Positions 44,466 through 54,421 of a stretch of 64,000 nt of DNA are shown one piece after another. The position numbers were made by a program, and so were the translations under genes. Under the pieces are notes generated by a model. It saw only the letters and a list, made by a program, of their open reading frames with translations, was not told where the DNA came from and did no database searches. Source of the DNA: DDH964 sp963763205 (GTDB taxonomy: Bacteria > Desulfobacterota > Desulfuromonadia > Desulfuromonadales > DDH964); assembly GCA_963763205.1 (NCBI GenBank), contig CAVXNQ010000018.1, positions 62,001 to 126,000 of the forward strand, written 5' to 3'. Position 1 is the stretch's first letter; the number at the start of each line of letters is the position of its first letter.

Positions 44466-45872
44466 ATGGAACAGTATCTTGGCCAGCGGTTGCTGGCGGG
44501 AGGGGTTGTCACCGAATCACAGCTTCTGGCCGCCCTGGAGCGGCAGCGGCAACAGGGGGGACGCCTCGGCCTCAACCTTCTCGCCCTTGGTTTCGTCAGC
44601 GAAGAGGAACTCGCCGCCTTTTTCCACCGTGCGCCCCACCCGCCGCAGACAGTGGAGGAAACCGGGCTGGACCTTTCCTTCATCGTCGATCTCACCCTCA
44701 AGCACGTGGCCTTCCTGGGCGATTTCACCCTCCCCGAACTCTCCGCGCGGATGTGCTTGACCCTGCCCGTGCTGGAGAAGGCGATCGAGGTGCTGCGCAA
44801 GAAGCAGTTCGTCGAAGTCAAGGGCGCGACCCAGTTCGCCAAGGTGACCTGGCGCTTCACCGTGACCGACCCGGGTAAGAAGCAGGCCGCCGAATTGATC
44901 GATATCTGTCGCTACCTCGGTCCCGCCCCGGTCCCCTTCGACGACTACCGGCACATGGTCGAGCTGCAGACCATCAAGAGCATTCTGATCAGCGAGGAGC
45001 GCGTCCGGGAAGCCTTCGCCCCCCTCACGGTGAGCGAGGAGTTGCTCGCCAAGATCGGCCCGGCAGTCAGCTCCGGGCGGGCGATCTTCCTCTACGGTCC
45101 TCCCGGCAACGGCAAGACCACCATCGCCGAGACCATCGGCCGGATCCTCCCCGGAACCATCTACATGCCCCACGCCATCCTGGTCGGCGGCGAGATCGTC
45201 ACCGTCTTCGATCCGGTCAGCCATGTTGCCGTCGAGCCCGAAATCCACGCCGACGGAGTCGACCAGCGCTGGGTCCTGATCCGGCGGCCGGTGGTCATGG
45301 TCGGCGGCGAGTTCACCCTGCGCATGCTCGACCTCGACTTCAACCCCATCTCCAAGTTCTACCAGGGCTCGCTGCAGATGAAGGCCAACAACGGCCTGTT
45401 CATTGTCGACGATTTCGGCCGCCAACAGATGAACCCGCAGGACCTCATCAACCGCTGGATCGTCCCGCTGGAACGGCGCACCGACTTCCTCTCCCTCCAC
45501 ACCGGGATGAAATTCGACATCCCCTTCGACCAGCTGGTGATCTTCTCCACCAACATCGAGCCGAAGAAGCTGGTCGACGAAGCCTTTCTGCGCCGCATCC
45601 GCTACAAAATCAAGATCGATCACCCCTCCCTTGCCGAATACGAGCACATTTTCAAGACCATCTGCGAAACCAACGGTCTCGCCTTCAGGCGCGAGGTTTT
45701 CGAGCACCTCATCGACCACTATTACCGGCGCCTCGATGTGGATCTCAACGCCTGCCACCCCCGCGACATCGTCGACCACATCATCGACGTCGCCCGCTAC
45801 CGCGGCCAGCCGCCGAAGCTCACCCGCGAGGCGATCGCCGCCGCCTGGGGGAGTTATTTCGTCGAGATGTGA
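44466..45872 (+). CDS. AAA ATPase with N-terminal MshEN-like domain
   Basis: The 468-aa protein has an MshEN-like region (residues 1 to about 60: LGQRLLAGGVVTESQLLAAL, RLGLNLLALGFVSEEELAAF) and a winged-helix-like segment (75-135). An AAA ATPase domain has Walker A GPPGNGKTT (211-219), Walker B GLFIVDDFG, arginine-finger candidates in NRWIVPLERRTD, and sensor Asn in VIFSTN. The MshEN-like part may bind cyclic di-GMP. The client is unknown; ATPases of this type are often called MoxR-like or predicted chaperones. ATG 44466 follows CGGAGG. Confidence 0.83.
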   Translation: MEQYLGQRLLAGGVVTESQLLAALERQRQQGGRLGLNLLALGFVSEEELAAFFHRAPHPPQTVEETGLDLSFIVDLTLKHVAFLGDFTLPELSARMCLTLPVLEKAIEVLRKKQFVEVKGATQFAKVTWRFTVTDPGKKQAAELIDICRYLGPAPVPFDDYRHMVELQTIKSILISEERVREAFAPLTVSEELLAKIGPAVSSGRAIFLYGPPGNGKTTIAETIGRILPGTIYMPHAILVGGEIVTVFDPVSHVAVEPEIHADGVDQRWVLIRRPVVMVGGEFTLRMLDLDFNPISKFYQGSLQMKANNGLFIVDDFGRQQMNPQDLINRWIVPLERRTDFLSLHTGMKFDIPFDQLVIFSTNIEPKKLVDEAFLRRIRYKIKIDHPSLAEYEHIFKTICETNGLAFRREVFEHLIDHYYRRLDVDLNACHPRDIVDHIIDVARYRGQPPKLTREAIAAAWGSYFVEM

Positions 45873-46049
45873 TGCGGCGGCGGGACCCTCCGGGGGGAAC
45901 CTGAGCCCTGATCGCGCGCCCCATCGGCCGGGAATGCCGGTGCGCCAGGGGGATGGGCATGCCCCCCGAAGGGCAGGGGGTCGCGCCAAGTTCCCAGGCC
46001 CGCGATCTGACCAGTCTCTGCAATCGATTCTCAGAAGGGGGAACTCTGC

Positions 46050-49000
46050 ATGTCCGGGTCCGTAGGAATCTGCTTAGGTGCCACCACCATCACCATCGCC
46101 CAGCGCACCCGCCAGGGGCTGCAGCTGCGCAGCCTGGCCCACGAGGGAAAGGTCGGTGCAAAACTCGCCACCCTCCTCGATGAGTTCGGCCCCATCCGGC
46201 TGGGACTCACCGGACGCAAATTCCGCCAGCGGCTGGCCATCCCGACCGTCTCCGAACCGGAGGCCGTGGAGTTGGCCTTTGCCCAGCTGCGCAGTCGTTA
46301 TCCGGGGACCGACTGCATCGTTTCGGCCGGTGGGGAGACCTTCATCGCCTATCTTCTCGACGGCGACGGCAGAATCCGCGCGGTGCATTCCGGCAACAAG
46401 TGTGCGGCGGGGACGGGGGAATTCTTCCTCCAGCAGATCCGCCGCATGGGGCTGGGGATCGAGGAGGCGCTGGCCCTGGCCGCGGGGGCGCCCCCCTACA
46501 CGGTCGCCGGCCGCTGCTCGGTCTTCTGCAAGAGCGACTGCACCCATGCCCTGAACAAGGGAATTCCCAAGGCCCAGGTGGTCGCCGGCCTGTGCCGGAT
46601 GATGGCCGGCAAGATCCTCGAGCTGCTGAAGAGGGCGGGTGCCCGGCGGGTGGCCCTGGTCGGTGGGGTGAGCCGCAACCGGGTCCTGCTGGCGATGCTG
46701 CAGGAGGCCGGCCCGGAACTCTTCGTTCCCGCCGAGGCGGTCGGATTCGAGGCCTTCGGCGCACTCCTCTGGGCCGAGCGCAGCGGCGTGCCGGTGCGGG
46801 GGGCGCAGGGGGCGCTGGCGGCCGGGGCCCGTTCCTTCGAGGCGCTGCCGCCCCTGACGGCGGGGCTGGCGAGAGTCACCTTTCATACCCTGCCGGCCGG
46901 TTCCTTCACCCCGGGGGAGTACCTCTGCGGCCTGGATGTCGGCAGTACCACCACCAAGGCGGTGCTGGTCAGGGCCGACAACCGGAGCATTGTCGCCAGC
47001 GCCTACCTGCGCACCAACGGCGACCCGGTGGGGGCCAGCCGCGAATGCTACCGGCGGCTCCTGGAGCAGCTGCCGCCCGCTTTCCCCCCGGTGGTTGCGG
47101 GCCTGGGGGTGACCGGCAGCGGTCGGCAGATTGCCGGGCTGCATGCCCTGACCGACGGTGTCGTCAACGAGATCGTCGCCCATGCGGCCGCCGCAGTGCA
47201 TTTCGATCCCGAGGTGGAGACCATCTTCGAAATCGGCGGCCAGGATGCCAAGTACACCTGGATCACCAACCAGGTTGCCAGCGACTACGCCATGAACGAA
47301 GCCTGCTCGGCCGGAACCGGATCGTTCCTCGAAGAGGCCTGCCGGGAGGCGCTCGGCATCGGCACCGAGGCGATCGCCGGACTGGCGGTGCAGGCGACCA
47401 GCCCGCCCAACTTCAGCGACCAGTGCGCGGCCTTCATCGGCAGCGATATCAAGACCGCCGCCCAGGAGGGGATCGGACCGCAAGACGCGGCGGCCGGGCT
47501 GGTCTACTCGATCTGCCAGAACTATCTCAACCGGGTCAAGGGGAACCGCCCGGTCGGACGAAAGATCTTCATGCAGGGCGGGGTCTGCTACAACCGGGCG
47601 GTGCCGGCAGCAATGGCGGTGCTCTGCGGGCAGCCGATCGTCGTGCCCCCCGAGCCGGGACTGATGGGCGCCTTCGGCGCGGCCCTGGAGGTCCAGCGCA
47701 AACTCGGCAGCGGCCTTTTGCAGCGCCAGACCTTCGACCTGACCGTGCTCGCCGCCCGTGAGGTCGGCTACCTGGAATCCTTCGTCTGCGGCGGCGGCCG
47801 GGAGGGGTGCGACCGCAAGTGCAGCATTGCCCGGATCGTCCTCGACGGGCAGACCTATCCCTTCGGCGGCGCCTGCAGTCTCTACGATCGGCGCCGCGGC
47901 GGGGGTGAACAGGTGCGGGGGGAGGACCTGGTCAGCCTGCGGGAGGAGCTGGTCTTTCGCAAGTACGCCCCCGACACGACGGTTGCCACCGGTCCCAGCG
48001 TCGGCCTCCTCCCCTCTCTGCTCGGTAGTACCTTCTACCCGCTCTATGCCCACTTCTTTGCCGCACTGGGGCTGCGGGTGATGATTCCGGACCGGCCCGA
48101 TTCCGAGGGGATGGAAGCGGCCGGTGCCGCCTTCTGCCACCCGCTGCTGCTCAGCCACGGCTACCTGCGGCGCCTGCTCGAAATGGGAGTCGACCATCTT
48201 TTTTTACCCCACGTCAAGAACGTTGCCATCGATGCCGACCCGCGCGAAGCCAACTGCACCTGCCCCCTGGTCCAGGGGGAAGCGTACTGTTTGGGTGCGG
48301 CCTTCCCCGAGGATCTGGCCCCCCGGCTCTTGACCACAGTGCTGGAGTTCCAGGACCGCCGCAAGCTGCAGGGCGCCTTCGTCGCCGTCGGCAGGCAGCT
48401 CGGTTTTTCAGCCGCCCGGGCGCGCACCGCCTTCGCCAAGGCCTGGGAAGTCTTCGCGGCGATGCGCCGGGAGATGCAACAGCTGGGGCGGCAGTTTCTG
48501 GCCACCCTGGCGCCCGACACCACCGCGGTCGTCCTGTTCGGCCGTTCCTACAATGCGTTCAGCCGCATCGGCAACATGGGGATTCCCCACAAATTTGCCG
48601 GCCGCGGCTACCCGATCATCCCCCACGACTTTCTCCCCCTGGACGCGCCCGGGGCGGAGGTGCCCGAGCACATGTTCTGGACCAGCGGTCGCCACATCCT
48701 GCAGGCCGCCGATCTGGTCGCGAACCACCCCAACCTCTTCGGGGTGTACATCACCAGCTTCAGCTGCGGCCCCGATTCCTTTCTGCTCGGCTACTTCCGG
48801 GAGCGCATGGGTCAGAAGCCGTCGTTGATCCTCGAACTCGATGCCCACACCGCCGATGCCGGCGTCGACACCCGGATCGAGGCCTATCTTGATGTCGTCG
48901 GCAACTACCGGGAGTGCCGGCCGGTCGCCGGCTCCGGGTCCCCCCGGTCCGGGCGGCGGCCGGTGGCGCGCAATCTTCAGGCCGGGGGACGCCGTTTCGC

Positions 49001-50426
49001 CCTGACCGACCCGGGAGTCCGGGTCCTGGTCCCCTCCATGGGGGCCAACGGGACGCAGGGGCTCGCCGCCGCCTTCCGTTATGCCGGGATCGATGCCGTG
49101 GCCGCCCCCCCGCCGGGACGGGAGGAACTCAACCTCGGCAAGGGTGTCGCCACCTGCAAGGAATGCCTCCCCCTGCTGCTCACCGTCGGCAGCCTGCGCA
49201 AATACCTGCAGCAGGAGTCGCGCCCCGAACAGTTCCTGTTCTATTTCATGGCGGCCTCCGACGGTCCCTGCCGGCTGGGGCAGTACCAGGTGTTTTTGGA
49301 GAACTTCCTGGCGAAGCATCGGATCGACGATGTCGACCTGCTGACCTTGAGCTGCGAAAACGGCTACGCCGGGCTGCCGAGCCGCTTCACCCGGCGGGCC
49401 TGGCAGGCCCTCTGCATCGCCGACGGGCTCGATGAAATCGCGGCGACGCTCCGGGCGCTGGCGTGCGATCCCGCCGCCGCTCTGGCCCGGCTCGAGGTCG
49501 GCAAGGAGCGGATCTTCCGCAGCCTCGCCGGGGACGACCGAAAGCGGATGCTGGCGGTGCTGGGGGCGGAGCTGGCCGCGCTGGCCCGCTTCCCCCGCCG
49601 CGGGCGGTGGGAGGACGCGCTGCGCATCAACCTGGTCGGCGAGATCTATGTCCGGCGCGACGACTTCTCCCGGCAGAACCTGGTGGAGCGGCTGGCTGAG
49701 CGGGGCATCGTGGTGCGCACCGCCCCGCTCACCGAATGGCTCCATTACAGCGACTACTGCATGGTGAACGGCCTGGCTTCCAATACTTCGTTCCGGGAAC
49801 GGTTGGGGGTGCGACTGAAACAGGTGGTCAAACGGCGCGACCAACAGGCCATCGAACAGCAACTGGGCCGCTCCGGTTATTTCCAGGGCGGCGGCCACCA
49901 TATCCCGCAGGTCGTCCGCGCCGGCAGCCGGCTGGTGAACCCGGCCCTGGCGACCGAAGCGAGCCTGACCGTCGGTACCACCCTGCTGGAGCTGGGGACG
50001 GTCGTCCACGGGGTGATCAGCATCGGGCCCTTCGGCTGCATGCCCTGCCGTATCGCCGAGGCGGTTCTAAGCCGCCGGCTGGCCAGCGAAAAAGCGCCGG
50101 TCTCCAACCCCCGGGAACAGCCGGGGCCGGCCGGCGCCGCGGGGCTGCCCCTGCCGTTTCTGGCCATCGAAACCGACGGCAATGCCTTTCCGCAGCTGGT
50201 GGAGGCGCGGCTGGAAAGCTTTCTGCTGGCGGCCCAGCGGCTGCGTGACGGGCTGCGCGAGGGGGATGAAACGACCGCGGGAACGCAGGTCTATGAGCTT
50301 CTTGCCGGCCAATTCAGCGCCGGTTCCTGCGCGGGCGGTGAATGGGAGGCTGGCCCTGTCGACCTGAAGGAGCCGGCTGCGCCTGAGCAGCTCGCGTCAC
50401 GGGCTCAGTTCAAGTACCTGAAATGA
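46050..50426 (+). CDS. Giant acyl-CoA dehydratase activase-related protein (BadF/BcrA ATPase, DUF2229)
   Basis: The 1458-aa protein has two ASKHA-type BadF/BcrAD ATPase domains. The first (residues 1 to about 275) has GICLGATTITIAQR and NKCAAGTGEFF. The second (about 290-565) has GLDVGSTTTKAVLV, EIGGQDAKYTW and CSAGTGSFLEEAC. A DUF2229 region and an HgdB-like C-terminal half follow (LFLPHVKN; CTCPLVQGEAYC; GYPIIPHDFLPLD; SFSCGPDSFL). The Cys pairs suit a bridging [4Fe-4S] cluster. Activases of 2-hydroxyacyl-CoA dehydratases and benzoyl-CoA reductases use ATP to push an electron uphill. The single-chain large form is common in anaerobes, but its partner is unknown. The ribosome site AGAAGGGGG precedes ATG 46050. 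Confidence 0.88.
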   Translation: MSGSVGICLGATTITIAQRTRQGLQLRSLAHEGKVGAKLATLLDEFGPIRLGLTGRKFRQRLAIPTVSEPEAVELAFAQLRSRYPGTDCIVSAGGETFIAYLLDGDGRIRAVHSGNKCAAGTGEFFLQQIRRMGLGIEEALALAAGAPPYTVAGRCSVFCKSDCTHALNKGIPKAQVVAGLCRMMAGKILELLKRAGARRVALVGGVSRNRVLLAMLQEAGPELFVPAEAVGFEAFGALLWAERSGVPVRGAQGALAAGARSFEALPPLTAGLARVTFHTLPAGSFTPGEYLCGLDVGSTTTKAVLVRADNRSIVASAYLRTNGDPVGASRECYRRLLEQLPPAFPPVVAGLGVTGSGRQIAGLHALTDGVVNEIVAHAAAAVHFDPEVETIFEIGGQDAKYTWITNQVASDYAMNEACSAGTGSFLEEACREALGIGTEAIAGLAVQATSPPNFSDQCAAFIGSDIKTAAQEGIGPQDAAAGLVYSICQNYLNRVKGNRPVGRKIFMQGGVCYNRAVPAAMAVLCGQPIVVPPEPGLMGAFGAALEVQRKLGSGLLQRQTFDLTVLAAREVGYLESFVCGGGREGCDRKCSIARIVLDGQTYPFGGACSLYDRRRGGGEQVRGEDLVSLREELVFRKYAPDTTVATGPSVGLLPSLLGSTFYPLYAHFFAALGLRVMIPDRPDSEGMEAAGAAFCHPLLLSHGYLRRLLEMGVDHLFLPHVKNVAIDADPREANCTCPLVQGEAYCLGAAFPEDLAPRLLTTVLEFQDRRKLQGAFVAVGRQLGFSAARARTAFAKAWEVFAAMRREMQQLGRQFLATLAPDTTAVVLFGRSYNAFSRIGNMGIPHKFAGRGYPIIPHDFLPLDAPGAEVPEHMFWTSGRHILQAADLVANHPNLFGVYITSFSCGPDSFLLGYFRERMGQKPSLILELDAHTADAGVDTRIEAYLDVVGNYRECRPVAGSGSPRSGRRPVARNLQAGGRRFALTDPGVRVLVPSMGANGTQGLAAAFRYAGIDAVAAPPPGREELNLGKGVATCKECLPLLLTVGSLRKYLQQESRPEQFLFYFMAASDGPCRLGQYQVFLENFLAKHRIDDVDLLTLSCENGYAGLPSRFTRRAWQALCIADGLDEIAATLRALACDPAAALARLEVGKERIFRSLAGDDRKRMLAVLGAELAALARFPRRGRWEDALRINLVGEIYVRRDDFSRQNLVERLAERGIVVRTAPLTEWLHYSDYCMVNGLASNTSFRERLGVRLKQVVKRRDQQAIEQQLGRSGYFQGGGHHIPQVVRAGSRLVNPALATEASLTVGTTLLELGTVVHGVISIGPFGCMPCRIAEAVLSRRLASEKAPVSNPREQPGPAGAAGLPLPFLAIETDGNAFPQLVEARLESFLLAAQRLRDGLREGDETTAGTQVYELLAGQFSAGSCAGGEWEAGPVDLKEPAAPEQLASRAQFKYLK

Positions 50427-50463
50427 AGCGGCCCGCCGATCGCTTCCCGAGGCCCAACGGGCC

Positions 50464-50832
50464 ATGAACTACCGGCTGGCGGCCAATCTCGTCACTCTGC
50501 TGCACCTGCTGTTCGTAGCCGCCGCCGTCCTCGGAGGTTTCGCCCTCCTCGTCGACGGCCGCTGGGCCCTGTTGCACCTGCCGGTCCTGGCCTGGGCGGC
50601 TTTCGTCAACCTGAGCGGCCGTCCCTGCCCCCTCACCCCCCTGGAAAAACGCTGGCGCCAGGCCGCCGGCGAGATCCCCTTCGCCGGCGGTTTCGTCCTG
50701 CACTATTTCGGCTTTCTGCTCCCCCGGCCCTGTCCGGAACGGACCCTGGAATTGGTCGTCGGCTGGGGGCTGCTGCTCTGGAATGCCCTCGTCTATAGCG
50801 GGATCTGGTGGTGGCTGGGATTGGGCAGGTAG
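50464..50832 (+). CDS. DUF2784 family membrane protein
   Basis: The 122-aa protein has three or four membrane helices and the family phrases LLHLLFVAAAVLGGFAL and CPLTPLEKRWRQAAGE. Function unknown. It converges with the DUF748 gene, 34 nt apart. Confidence 0.85.
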   Translation: MNYRLAANLVTLLHLLFVAAAVLGGFALLVDGRWALLHLPVLAWAAFVNLSGRPCPLTPLEKRWRQAAGEIPFAGGFVLHYFGFLLPRPCPERTLELVVGWGLLLWNALVYSGIWWWLGLGR

Positions 50833-50866
50833 GGGGACAGTCCGATCGCGGACCCGCACCGATCTC

Positions 50867-53800
50867 TCAGTTGATACCGATCCCGAACTCCACCCGGCTC
50901 GCCGGCTCCCCTTTCTTCCCCGGCGGTTTTTCGATGGCGGCACTCTTCAAAAAGAGGCGCGGGGCGAGCTCCTTTTTCTGCTGCTCCAGGAACGCCTGGA
51001 CCGCCGCGGCCCGCGCCTGGGCCAGTTGCTGAAGTTCGGGCTCGTGGACCGGGATGTTGGCGAGGAGCAGCTTCTCCATCTCGGCGTTCGGCAGGTCCTT
51101 GGTGAAGCCCAGGAAGTTGCGCGGCTTGGGGAATTTGGCCTGGCGGTAGACGCTGCGCAGCAGCCGCGGGTAATCCGCCGCGTTGACCTCCGTCTCCGGA
51201 GCCGCTGCCCCATTGGTTTTGCGGCCGCGCAGCTCGGCGCGCCGCGCCTGGAGCAGCCATTGCTGGAGTTGCTGCTGCCGGTACCCCTCCGGGTCCAACT
51301 CCGGATCGACGAAGCCGCTGATCTCCAGTTTCAGGGCCGGCCGCTCGGCCAGAGCCACGGCGAGCCGGGCCAGTTTCTGCTGCGCTTCCGCGGAAAGGTC
51401 GGCGCTTCCCGGGGCGAAGGCCACTAAGCTCAGGTCGCCGTCGCTGCTGCCGCCGACCAGGGCCGCCAGCAGCGAGAAGGGGGCGGTGGCCGCCTTCACC
51501 AGGAGGTTCTTGACCACGGTGAAGACCGCGCTCCAGACATGGAACTTGGGATCGTCCGTGCGGCCGTTGACCGGCAGGTCGAGGTGAATCTCCCCCTGGC
51601 GGTCCTTGAGCAGGGCCACTGCCAGCCGTACCGGCAGACTGGTGGCCTGGTCGCTATTGACCGCGCTGCCGAAGGTGAACTGGTCGAGAAAGATCCGGTT
51701 GCTGGCCTGCACCCGGCGGTCTTCGATGTGGTAGTCGAGGTCCAGAAAGAGTTTTCCTTTGGCGATGGTGTAGCCGAGATAGGTTCCGGAATAGGGAGTG
51801 GCCGGTGACAGGTCGATGTTGGCAAAGGTCACCTTGAGAGCGACGAACAGCGGGTTGCGCAGCGGATCGATGCTGCCGGTGATCTGCAGCGGCGAGCGGT
51901 TTTCCAGCTCGCCGCGCAGGTCGACCTCGGCGGGCTGTTTGGCATCGCTGGCCAGGCCGGTGATGCGGCCGCCGAGGCGGTACATGGTGGTGGAGAAGAC
52001 CTCCGGCAGATGGCGGTCGGTGAAGGCGAGGGTGCCGCCCTGCAGGGTGACCCGGTCGATGCGCACCTGCGGCCCGGGTGCCGCCGCGGTTTTTCCCGCT
52101 TTTTCCACCGCCGCCGGGGCGGCCGGGGGAGGACGCGTTTCGGCGGCGCTGGTGACGCTGGCCAGGTTGACCCGGGCATCGGGTGTGACCAGGATCTTGG
52201 CCTGGTAATTGTTCAGGGCGACCCCGGCCACGGCGATCTGCAGCGGGTCGAGCCCGATTTTCAGCCCGTCGAGCTGCAGGCTCTCCCAGACGAGCAGGGG
52301 TTCGTGGACCAGCGGGTCGTGCAGGGCCAGGCGGCGGATGCCGAGTTGGCCGGCAATGGTCCCCCCCATCCCGGTTCCCTGGCGGTGCAGCTGGAAGTCG
52401 AGCTTTCCTCCCAGCCGCCCGGCCACGACGTCCAGGTTGACCGTTGGCGGCAGCCAGGGGGCGAAGGGGGGGAGGGGGAGCCGATCGAGTTGCAGGCTGC
52501 CGCCGACGGAGAGCGGGGTATGGACGAGGCGGCCGGCCAGCTGCACCTTCCCTTTGCCGATCCGGAAGGAGAGGCGGTAGGGGCTCTTGGCCGCTTTCGG
52601 CAGGGTCAGCTCGCTGATGGCGAAGGCCACATCGTCGATCGCCAGCCGGCCGGGGCGAGGCAGGGTAGTGTCGGTCAACCGCAGGGAAGAACCCGCGCCG
52701 GAAATCTCCCCGACCCGCAATTGCCAGGGGGACTCCGGCTGCGCCGCAGGCGCCGGCGGCGGGGCGGGAGCGGCCGGCGGCGTCGGCCGCAGCAGGTTTT
52801 GCGGACTCAGGCGACCGTCGGCCAGCCGGGTGGCGACCAGTTCGGCCCCGGTGAGGCGCAGGCGGTCGAGAGTGGCGCTGCGCCGGCCGAGATCGATCGC
52901 ACCCCCGTCCAGGAAGAGGCCGGCCACGGCCAGGTGATCGCCGCCACCGAAGGCGGCGTCCGCCTCTTCCAGGTCGGCCTGCAGGGCGGAGAGGCGCAGG
53001 CTCTGCCCCGGATCGTAGGCCACCGCGCCGGAGACCCCGAAGCGGCCGGCGACGGGGGCGGTCAAACGGTCGGCGAGGTAGGGGTAGTAGGGGGCCAGGG
53101 GCAGGTTGGCGAGCTGGAAGTGGGCCTGAACGGCCGCTGGGTTCATCCCGGCCTGTCCCTCGCTGGTGAAGACCAGGCCCCGTTCGGTCTGCAGGCCGAA
53201 GCTGAAGTCGGCCAGGTCCCCGGCCAGATTGGAGGCATCGTGCAGGTGCAGGTTGATCTCCCGGACCTCCTCGTGAAAGCCGCCGGGGGGGAGCCGGTCG
53301 GTGAAGTGGACCCTGCCGAGGCGCAGCCGGAAGGTTTCGATCGCCACCACCGGCTCCGGGCCGGACGGTGCGGCCGGCTTGACAGACTCCGCCGCCTGCG
53401 CCGCCGGCGGCGGGAGAAGTCGGGCGAAGTTCCAGACCCCGTCGGCCCCTCGGTCGAGGTAGAGTTCGGGGTCGTAGATGGAGAGCTCCTTGAGGGCGAC
53501 CTGGCGCTGGGCCAGATCGATAAAATCGATGCGGGCGACCAGCAGCGGGAGGCTGAAGAGGGGGGCGCCGTCCGGCTGGTCGAGGTTGAGACCGCTCAGG
53601 GTGGCGTCGCCGCTGAGCCGCAGTTGTGGCCGGCCGGCGTCGGTCACTTGGTAGTGGAGGGTCATCGCCAGGGCCAGCCGGCCGCTGGCCACCCGGACCG
53701 GGAGCGGCCGGGGGGCATAATCGACGAAGTCGAGGAGGTCCAGGTCATCGAGCCGGAGCGACAGCGAGGTCTCGACGCTTTGAGCGAAGGGTTTGAGCTG

Positions 53801-54421
53801 CCCCTCGGCCCGCAGCGGCGAGTCATCGAACTGCAGGCTGAGGGCCGGCTCGACGTAATGGTCGGCAAGGTAGGCGACGTTGCCGATCACCGGCACCCGC
53901 AACTCAAGCTGGCGGATGGTGTGGGCTTGGGGCTTATCCCGGGTCAGGTCGGCGAGGTCGACGGAACCGTCGCGGATCACCAGGTTGTTGAGGGAGAAGT
54001 GCAGCGGCTCGGCCGCGGCGGCGGACGCCGGCGGTTCAGCGGCGGGCGGGAGGAGATCGGAGAAATTGAAGCGCCGCGGGCCGGTGCGCTGCAGCAGCAG
54101 GTAGGGGCGGTCGAGCTCGACGGCGTCGAGGATCAGGGCCCAATCGACCAGGGAGCGGCTGCTCAGGGAAAGCTTCAGACGGTCGAAGGCGAGGAAGCGC
54201 CCCTGCCCGCCCGGTCCGCTCAGGTCGAGGTCGCGGAGGGTCACCGTCAGGGTCAGCGGGTTGAGGGAAATCGCCCCGATGCTCAGCGTGCGCCCGCTAC
54301 GTTCGTTGGCCCAGGCGGCGGCCCGGCTGCGCAGCTGCCCGGGAAGGATCAGGCAGAGGCCCAGCAGGGTCAGGATGAAGAGGGAGACCAGGGTGACAAG
54401 GACGATTTTCCAGCGCGACAT
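50867..54421 (-). CDS. DUF748 (AsmA-like) envelope protein with OmpA-like C-terminal segment
   Basis: The 1184-aa protein has an N-terminal membrane anchor (about residues 5-27: WKIVLVTLVSLFILTLLGLC) and a long repeated beta-rich DUF748 region with alternating LxLxxLxL patterns (RTLSIGAISLNPLTLTVTLR; LPRPGRLAIDDVAFAISEL). Near the C-terminus is an OmpA-like stretch (FAPGSADLSAEAQQKLARLA, then LKLEISGFVDPELDP). AsmA-like proteins bridge inner and outer membranes and move lipids. I chose ATG 54421 (MSRWKIV) because it directly precedes the anchor; the frame opens 47 codons earlier without typical features. Confidence 0.87.
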   Translation of the reverse strand: MSRWKIVLVTLVSLFILTLLGLCLILPGQLRSRAAAWANERSGRTLSIGAISLNPLTLTVTLRDLDLSGPGGQGRFLAFDRLKLSLSSRSLVDWALILDAVELDRPYLLLQRTGPRRFNFSDLLPPAAEPPASAAAAEPLHFSLNNLVIRDGSVDLADLTRDKPQAHTIRQLELRVPVIGNVAYLADHYVEPALSLQFDDSPLRAEGQLKPFAQSVETSLSLRLDDLDLLDFVDYAPRPLPVRVASGRLALAMTLHYQVTDAGRPQLRLSGDATLSGLNLDQPDGAPLFSLPLLVARIDFIDLAQRQVALKELSIYDPELYLDRGADGVWNFARLLPPPAAQAAESVKPAAPSGPEPVVAIETFRLRLGRVHFTDRLPPGGFHEEVREINLHLHDASNLAGDLADFSFGLQTERGLVFTSEGQAGMNPAAVQAHFQLANLPLAPYYPYLADRLTAPVAGRFGVSGAVAYDPGQSLRLSALQADLEEADAAFGGGDHLAVAGLFLDGGAIDLGRRSATLDRLRLTGAELVATRLADGRLSPQNLLRPTPPAAPAPPPAPAAQPESPWQLRVGEISGAGSSLRLTDTTLPRPGRLAIDDVAFAISELTLPKAAKSPYRLSFRIGKGKVQLAGRLVHTPLSVGGSLQLDRLPLPPFAPWLPPTVNLDVVAGRLGGKLDFQLHRQGTGMGGTIAGQLGIRRLALHDPLVHEPLLVWESLQLDGLKIGLDPLQIAVAGVALNNYQAKILVTPDARVNLASVTSAAETRPPPAAPAAVEKAGKTAAAPGPQVRIDRVTLQGGTLAFTDRHLPEVFSTTMYRLGGRITGLASDAKQPAEVDLRGELENRSPLQITGSIDPLRNPLFVALKVTFANIDLSPATPYSGTYLGYTIAKGKLFLDLDYHIEDRRVQASNRIFLDQFTFGSAVNSDQATSLPVRLAVALLKDRQGEIHLDLPVNGRTDDPKFHVWSAVFTVVKNLLVKAATAPFSLLAALVGGSSDGDLSLVAFAPGSADLSAEAQQKLARLAVALAERPALKLEISGFVDPELDPEGYRQQQLQQWLLQARRAELRGRKTNGAAAPETEVNAADYPRLLRSVYRQAKFPKPRNFLGFTKDLPNAEMEKLLLANIPVHEPELQQLAQARAAAVQAFLEQQKKELAPRLFLKSAAIEKPPGKKGEPASRVEFGIGIN

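Noticed and set aside
46074..48197. 707-codon minus-strand frame
   Set aside because: Antisense to the activase, which has two sound ATPase domains.
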